This document shows, piece after piece, positions 60,175 to 64,000 of a stretch of 64,000 bases of DNA (position 1 is the stretch's first letter; every line of letters starts with the position of its first letter). The notes beneath the pieces were generated by a model. It ran no database searches. It was given only the letters and a program-made list of their open reading frames with translations, and was not told the origin of the DNA. The position numbers were made by a program, and so were the translations under genes. The stretch is from Alkalicoccobacillus murimartini (lineage in GTDB: Bacteria; Bacillota; Bacilli; Bacillales; Bacillaceae_D): positions 124,001 to 188,000 of the forward strand of contig NZ_JAUSUA010000002.1 in the NCBI RefSeq assembly GCF_030813245.1. Direction: 5' to 3'.

Positions 60175-61407
60175 CTATTCGTTTGCCTTCACATAATAGT
60201 TGATTGCTGCTTCTAGTGCTTTTCCTTTATGAATCGAAGCGCCGTGATGAAGAAGAACTCCTTCAAGTGCACTAAGCACAGCTAATATATTTTCTCTTCG
60301 ACAGCTGTAGCCCATCGTCCCAATTCGCCAGATTTTTCCGTGAAGCGGTCCAAATGAACTTGCTATTTCAATGCCAAATAGATCAAGGAGCATGCCTCTA
60401 ACAGTATCTGCATCAAGTCCGTCTGGAACACGGATACACGTCACAGTTGGAAGCTTAACTGAAGCATCCCCAAATAGTTCTAACCCCATTGCTTCAAGTC
60501 CTAAAACGAGTGCCTCTTCGTGAAATTTGTGTCTAGTAAATCGTTCTTCAAGCCCTTCATCTAAGACAAGCCGTAATCCTTCTCGAAGAGCGTATAGCAT
60601 GGAGGTAGCCTCGGTGTGATGATTCAAACGACGAGGTCCCCAGTAGTCTTGTAACATTGATAGATCAAAGTAGTTGCTTCGGATAAACTGGTCGTTCGTC
60701 TGTTTTAGTTCTTCCTCTGTAGCAATGCCTCGCTCTACTCTTTTTCGTTCCGTAATTCGTTTTTCAATTCGATCATTATAAGTTAGAGGTGCCATCCCTG
60801 AAGGTACAGATAGACATTTTTGCGTGCCTGCAATTAATCCATCAATACACCATTCATCCACACGTACATCTACACCCCCAACGGAAGCGACTGCATCTAC
60901 TATGAATAAGATGTCGTTCTCACGACACGCTTGACCTACCTCTTTTAATGATTGCATACGTCCGGTAGAAGTCTCTGCATGAACAAGTGCTACAATGTCT
61001 GGCTTCACTTGATCCATGGCTTGAATGATCTCTTCTGGGTCAAAAACCTTGCCCCATTCCTGTTCAATCACCTCCACTGTTGCACCGTGTCTTTCACAGA
61101 TTTCAATAAGTAGATTTCCAAAGCGACCATACACAGGAACTAACACAACATCTCCAGGTTTAATCACACTGCAAAGCATCGCTTCAATCCCTGAACGAGA
61201 GGTTCCATCAACCGGAAAAGCCCATTGATTTTTCGTTTTGAATAAAACACGTAACATATCCATTACTTCATTCATAATCCCCGTAAAAGCAGGATCAAAT
61301 TGTCCAACAATAGGGGTGGACATCACTCGTAATACTCTAGGATCAACTTCTACTGGACCTGGTGTTAAAATGGTCCGCAATGGTGTAGATAAATCTTGAT
61401 AGGTCAC
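60175..61407 (-). CDS. pucG: (S)-ureidoglycine--glyoxylate aminotransferase-type enzyme PucG
   Basis: A 410-residue fold-type I PLP enzyme of the alanine-glyoxylate/serine-pyruvate aminotransferase group. The N-terminal ILTPGPVEVDPRVLRVMSTP, the aspartate in FIVDAVASVGG (about 170) and the PLP lysine in GTQKCLSVPSG (about 195) are visible. PucG of B. subtilis uses ureidoglycine from allantoate and glyoxylate to make glycine. Its pairing with the allantoate amidohydrolase gene 12 bp upstream supports this. The start is a GTG with GGAGG. Alanine-glyoxylate aminotransferase is the alternative. Confidence 0.9.
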   Translation of the reverse strand: MTYQDLSTPLRTILTPGPVEVDPRVLRVMSTPIVGQFDPAFTGIMNEVMDMLRVLFKTKNQWAFPVDGTSRSGIEAMLCSVIKPGDVVLVPVYGRFGNLLIEICERHGATVEVIEQEWGKVFDPEEIIQAMDQVKPDIVALVHAETSTGRMQSLKEVGQACRENDILFIVDAVASVGGVDVRVDEWCIDGLIAGTQKCLSVPSGMAPLTYNDRIEKRITERKRVERGIATEEELKQTNDQFIRSNYFDLSMLQDYWGPRRLNHHTEATSMLYALREGLRLVLDEGLEERFTRHKFHEEALVLGLEAMGLELFGDASVKLPTVTCIRVPDGLDADTVRGMLLDLFGIEIASSFGPLHGKIWRIGTMGYSCRRENILAVLSALEGVLLHHGASIHKGKALEAAINYYVKANE

Positions 61408-61419
61408 TGCTTTTCCTCC

Positions 61420-62667
61420 TCACTCATAAGCTAGAGCATATAGCTGGCTCTTTAAAAGCTCTACGCCTTTTTCTAATGCCTTTGAATCCGTCCACTCTTC
61501 TGGAGAATGACTGATTCCATTCTTACTTGGTACAAACAATAAGGTTGTTGGACAGGTTGCACCAAAAACCTGCGCGTCATGTCCTGCTCCGCTAACCATC
61601 TTTTCATAAGAAAGACCTAGTGCTTCTGCTTGCTTATAGGCTAACTCCACATGTGTATCACTTAAATGAACCGGTTTAATCTTCAGCCAGCAATCAAGCT
61701 CCATCTCCATCTGTTTTTGCTTGGCTGCTTGCACAAATTGATTAATAATCGATTCGAATTTGTCTAAAAGTGAATCATCAGAGTGACGTATGTCTAAGCT
61801 GCATTCAACTCCACCAGCAATGACATTCGGCATATTTGGAGAGACGGAGATTCTACCCACTGTAGCAACCAATGATGAATCGAGTTGTTCAGATTGCTCC
61901 GATATAAACATAATAAACTCTGCCGCTAATCGCAATGCATCCTTTCTCATGGACATCGGTGTTGTTCCAGCATGATTGCTTTCACCTGAAAATTGTACTG
62001 TATAGCGACGTTGTCCAACAATATCGCTAACTATACCCACATCTTTTTGTTTGTTTTCTAAAATAATGCCTTGCTCTATATGAAGTTCAATAAAAGCATC
62101 TATTAACTCATCTGATTTTGCTTGAGGAATGGGTTCACCAAATCCCGCTTCGACCATTGCTCGCTGAAGAGAAATCCCCTCAGAATCGACTAGTTCATGA
62201 GCATCAGATAAGGAGCATTGTCCATTTATCCATTTTGATCCCCAGAATGTAAAAGGAAAGCGACTACCTTCTTCCTCAGCCAATGAAACGACCTCCATTG
62301 TTTTCTTAGGAGGGCCATACTGAAGGTAGAGTTGATGCACAGCGATTAGGCTAGCCAATACGCCATACGCACCATCAAATTTCCCTCCATTTTGTACCGT
62401 ATCAATATGAGATCCTGTTAGAATAATAGAAGCAGGATCCACCGTTCCTGAATACCGTCCAAACAGGTTTCCCACTTCGTCAAAGCGAACCTCATATCCT
62501 TTATGGATCATTACCTGTTGTAAGTTTAATTGTGCTTGTTTCCAAGATTCTGAATACAATAACCTGGTCACACCACCATCTTCTGTTTTCCCAAAACCCG
62601 CTAACCATTCAATCCATTCTCCAATTGGTTGCTGTTGATCTATTGTATGCTGTTGTGCGATCGTCAT
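61420..62667 (-). CDS. pucF: Allantoate amidohydrolase-type M20 enzyme PucF
   Basis: A 415-residue M20 hydrolase of the allantoate deiminase / carbamoyl-amino-acid hydrolase group. Metal-binding elements are GSHIDTVQNGGKFDGAYGVL (about 83-102), SLAEEEGSRFPFTFWGSK (about 122) and HIEQGIILEN (about 197). GAGHDAQVFG lies near the end. Allantoate gives ureidoglycine, CO2 and ammonia, feeding PucG. The ATG at 62667 follows AAGGAGG by a short 3 bp. An upstream in-frame ATG at 62700 has no ribosome binding site. Confidence 0.9.
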   Translation of the reverse strand: MTIAQQHTIDQQQPIGEWIEWLAGFGKTEDGGVTRLLYSESWKQAQLNLQQVMIHKGYEVRFDEVGNLFGRYSGTVDPASIILTGSHIDTVQNGGKFDGAYGVLASLIAVHQLYLQYGPPKKTMEVVSLAEEEGSRFPFTFWGSKWINGQCSLSDAHELVDSEGISLQRAMVEAGFGEPIPQAKSDELIDAFIELHIEQGIILENKQKDVGIVSDIVGQRRYTVQFSGESNHAGTTPMSMRKDALRLAAEFIMFISEQSEQLDSSLVATVGRISVSPNMPNVIAGGVECSLDIRHSDDSLLDKFESIINQFVQAAKQKQMEMELDCWLKIKPVHLSDTHVELAYKQAEALGLSYEKMVSGAGHDAQVFGATCPTTLLFVPSKNGISHSPEEWTDSKALEKGVELLKSQLYALAYE

Positions 62668-62782
62668 CTTCCTCCTTCGCCCCACTTTAGTTCCTATCAT
62701 ATCTAGTTTTTATCGTAGATACATTGGTGAATATACTAAATGTAGTGTGTTTTTTTAGCTAAACTAACCAAATGCTCTGTGT

Positions 62783-62813
62783 AAAAAAAGGACCTCCATT
62801 TGCTGAAAGGCCC
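62783..62813 (-). terminator. Terminator after the NMT1-type binding protein gene
   Basis: On the minus strand GGGCCT pairs with AGGTCC (one G-U) around a twelve-base loop, followed by seven T. It separates the transporter genes from pucF. Confidence 0.75.
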
Positions 62814-62833
62814 ACTTATTTTTGATTGCAGCT

Positions 62834-63820
62834 TTACTCCGACAAAAATTCGGTTGTAAATATCTCATTCACGTCAAAATCTTCATCCAATAAATCAATC
62901 GTAAGTAATTGATTCTTGAGTTCTTCCCACTTATCAGCTGACATGTAGCCTGTTCCATGTTCGGCTGCATCAAAGCCATACACATACTCATATTGAGTTT
63001 CTGCCTCGTAATTTAGTTCCTCAAGAGCAATATTTGGATTTACGTCTGTAATCTTCTCATTCATAGCTTCATAGTTCTCTTCGTAAAGCTGCCAGCCTTC
63101 GAGGTAGGTATCCACAAATCGTTGCACAAGCTCTTCATGATCTTCAAGATAGTCCTTTGTTACAAATAGCACGACATTATAAGGGTCATAACCAGACTCA
63201 GAGACTAGAAGTGTGTCTGTCATAACCCCTTCTCGTTCAAGAAAATAAGGTTCAGATGTTAAAAAGGCTTGGGTCACTGATTCTTTATTTTCTATAAATG
63301 TCACGTTTTGACCGTTATACGCCAGTTCCTGTACATCTGATAAATCGTATTCACTTTTTAGATAATCCCAATATGTAATACCTGGTTGAACAAAAACCTC
63401 TCGTCCATTTAGATCTTCAAAATCTTGAATCTCCACTCCCTCATGAAACATAAAAGCCTGTGGACTGCCCTGCATTGTAGCTGCAATAGCTACTAAATCG
63501 ATGCCTTGATTTCTGGCTATGACAAGCTGATCGGCATGTGCGAGTCCAAAATCAGCATCACCAGCCGCCACAATTTGTATAGGGGACACCTGGGGGCCAC
63601 CCGGTTCTACGGAAAGATCGATTTGGTTCTCTTCAAAGAGCCCCTCTTCAAGTGATGCATACACGCCTCCGTGCTGTGCTTTCGGAAACCAATTTAATAC
63701 GAGCTTTAACTCATCTACTTCATCACCGGTTCCACTCGAACTACCCGCTTCGCCACAACCTGCTAAAAACACCCCAGCTGTCACTATAAGGCCTGTACAT
63801 ATACGTTTAGAATGCTTCAT
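62834..63820 (-). CDS. ABC transporter substrate-binding lipoprotein, NMT1/THI5-like
   Basis: A 328-residue binding protein. The signal peptide ends in the lipobox LAGC with the lipidated cysteine at 22. The mature protein starts LKLVLNWFPKAQHGGVYASL, and LSVEPGGPQVSPIQIVAAGD follows near 70, typical of the NMT1/THI5/SsuA fold that binds pyrimidines, sulfonates, riboflavin or other small ligands. GGAGG precedes the ATG. It lies 19 bp after a permease gene. The neighbours suggest a purine-derived nitrogen compound, while thiamine pyrimidine or flavin are alternatives. Confidence 0.88.
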   Translation of the reverse strand: MKHSKRICTGLIVTAGVFLAGCGEAGSSSGTGDEVDELKLVLNWFPKAQHGGVYASLEEGLFEENQIDLSVEPGGPQVSPIQIVAAGDADFGLAHADQLVIARNQGIDLVAIAATMQGSPQAFMFHEGVEIQDFEDLNGREVFVQPGITYWDYLKSEYDLSDVQELAYNGQNVTFIENKESVTQAFLTSEPYFLEREGVMTDTLLVSESGYDPYNVVLFVTKDYLEDHEELVQRFVDTYLEGWQLYEENYEAMNEKITDVNPNIALEELNYEAETQYEYVYGFDAAEHGTGYMSADKWEELKNQLLTIDLLDEDFDVNEIFTTEFLSE

Positions 63821-63839
63821 CGTAAGTGCCCTCCATCTC

Positions 63840-64000
63840 TTATTTTTCTACCTTCATAGCTGACTCATGCCAGCTTCCAAGCATCCATCTTGCACATAAA
63901 CTAACTAACAGATAAAAGCTGATACCCAGAATAGCGGCTGCAATTCCACAAGCAAATAAGAATGGTGTTTTCACCTGGATGGCAGCGACGGTTATGGCAT
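63840..64000 (-). CDS. ABC transporter permease, C-terminal end only
   Basis: An open frame of 52 codons reaches the right edge and ends in TAA at 63840. It encodes a hydrophobic segment (FLFACGIAAAILGISFYLLV) and a tail ending CARWMLGSWHESAMKVEK, typical of the last membrane helix of SsuC/ThiX-type permeases. It is co-directional with and 19 bp from the binding-protein gene, so it is the partner permease. The rest of the gene and any ATPase lie outside the window. Confidence 0.75.
   Translation of the reverse strand, partial: AITVAAIQVKTPFLFACGIAAAILGISFYLLVSLCARWMLGSWHESAMKVEK

Overview
The window looks like chromosome of a low-GC Gram-positive bacterium of the family Bacillaceae, probably an alkaliphilic or halotolerant species. 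The evidence is the gene order shared with Bacillus subtilis (ssrA-smpB-rnr-est-secG; eno-gpmI-tpiA-pgk-gapA-cggR; clpP; crh-whiA-yvcK-rapZ-yvcI-trxB; hisZGDBHAFI; yvoF-ppaX-lgt-hprK; yvlDCB; uvrA-uvrB), the tmRNA tag GKENNNFAVAA, strong AAGGAGG-type ribosome binding sites, and textbook CggR and CtsR operators. Most genes lie on the minus strand. No tRNA, rRNA, CRISPR array or complete insertion sequence was seen.

Region by region. 1-3800: the end of a defective prophage next to the 3' end of ssrA. It has tail genes, eroded head-gene fragments, an ArpU-type late regulator and a divergent repressor/ImmA pair, but no integrase. 3817-8689: tmRNA, smpB, rnr and two alpha/beta hydrolases. 8721-19030: an accessory block between est and secG, with a flavin oxidoreductase, a large clan GH-A glycosidase, a sugar ABC importer, a LacI regulator, an AEC transporter and a cysteine hydrolase. 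19090-27339: secG, the glycolytic cggR operon and a glutaredoxin-like gene. 27493-34236: clpP and the crh to trxB cluster. 34414-35814: an AmaP/DUF2273/Asp23 envelope-stress module. 35866-42308: the histidine operon. 42583-48189: an accessory catabolic block with an ectoine-hydrolase-like M24 enzyme, a gamma-lyase-type PLP enzyme, an M20 amidohydrolase and a PucR-type regulator, lying between hisZ and yvoF. 48560-58335: yvoF to uvrB. 58577-59866: an FMN riboswitch controlling a DMT transporter. 60175-64000: pucG, pucF and an NMT1-type ABC transporter running off the right edge.

The genes form coherent units: sugar import with intracellular hydrolysis, central glycolysis under CggR, catabolite-control signalling (hprK, ppaX and crh), histidine biosynthesis, nucleotide excision repair, and nitrogen scavenging from ureides and possibly ectoine.

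The most unusual observation is a set of three intergenic arrays (about 9813-9905, 48301-48486 and 59881-60115). Each has a different short degenerate core that recurs every 20-21 bp, close to two turns of B-DNA. They are not coding, not CRISPR, and not explained by any annotated feature.
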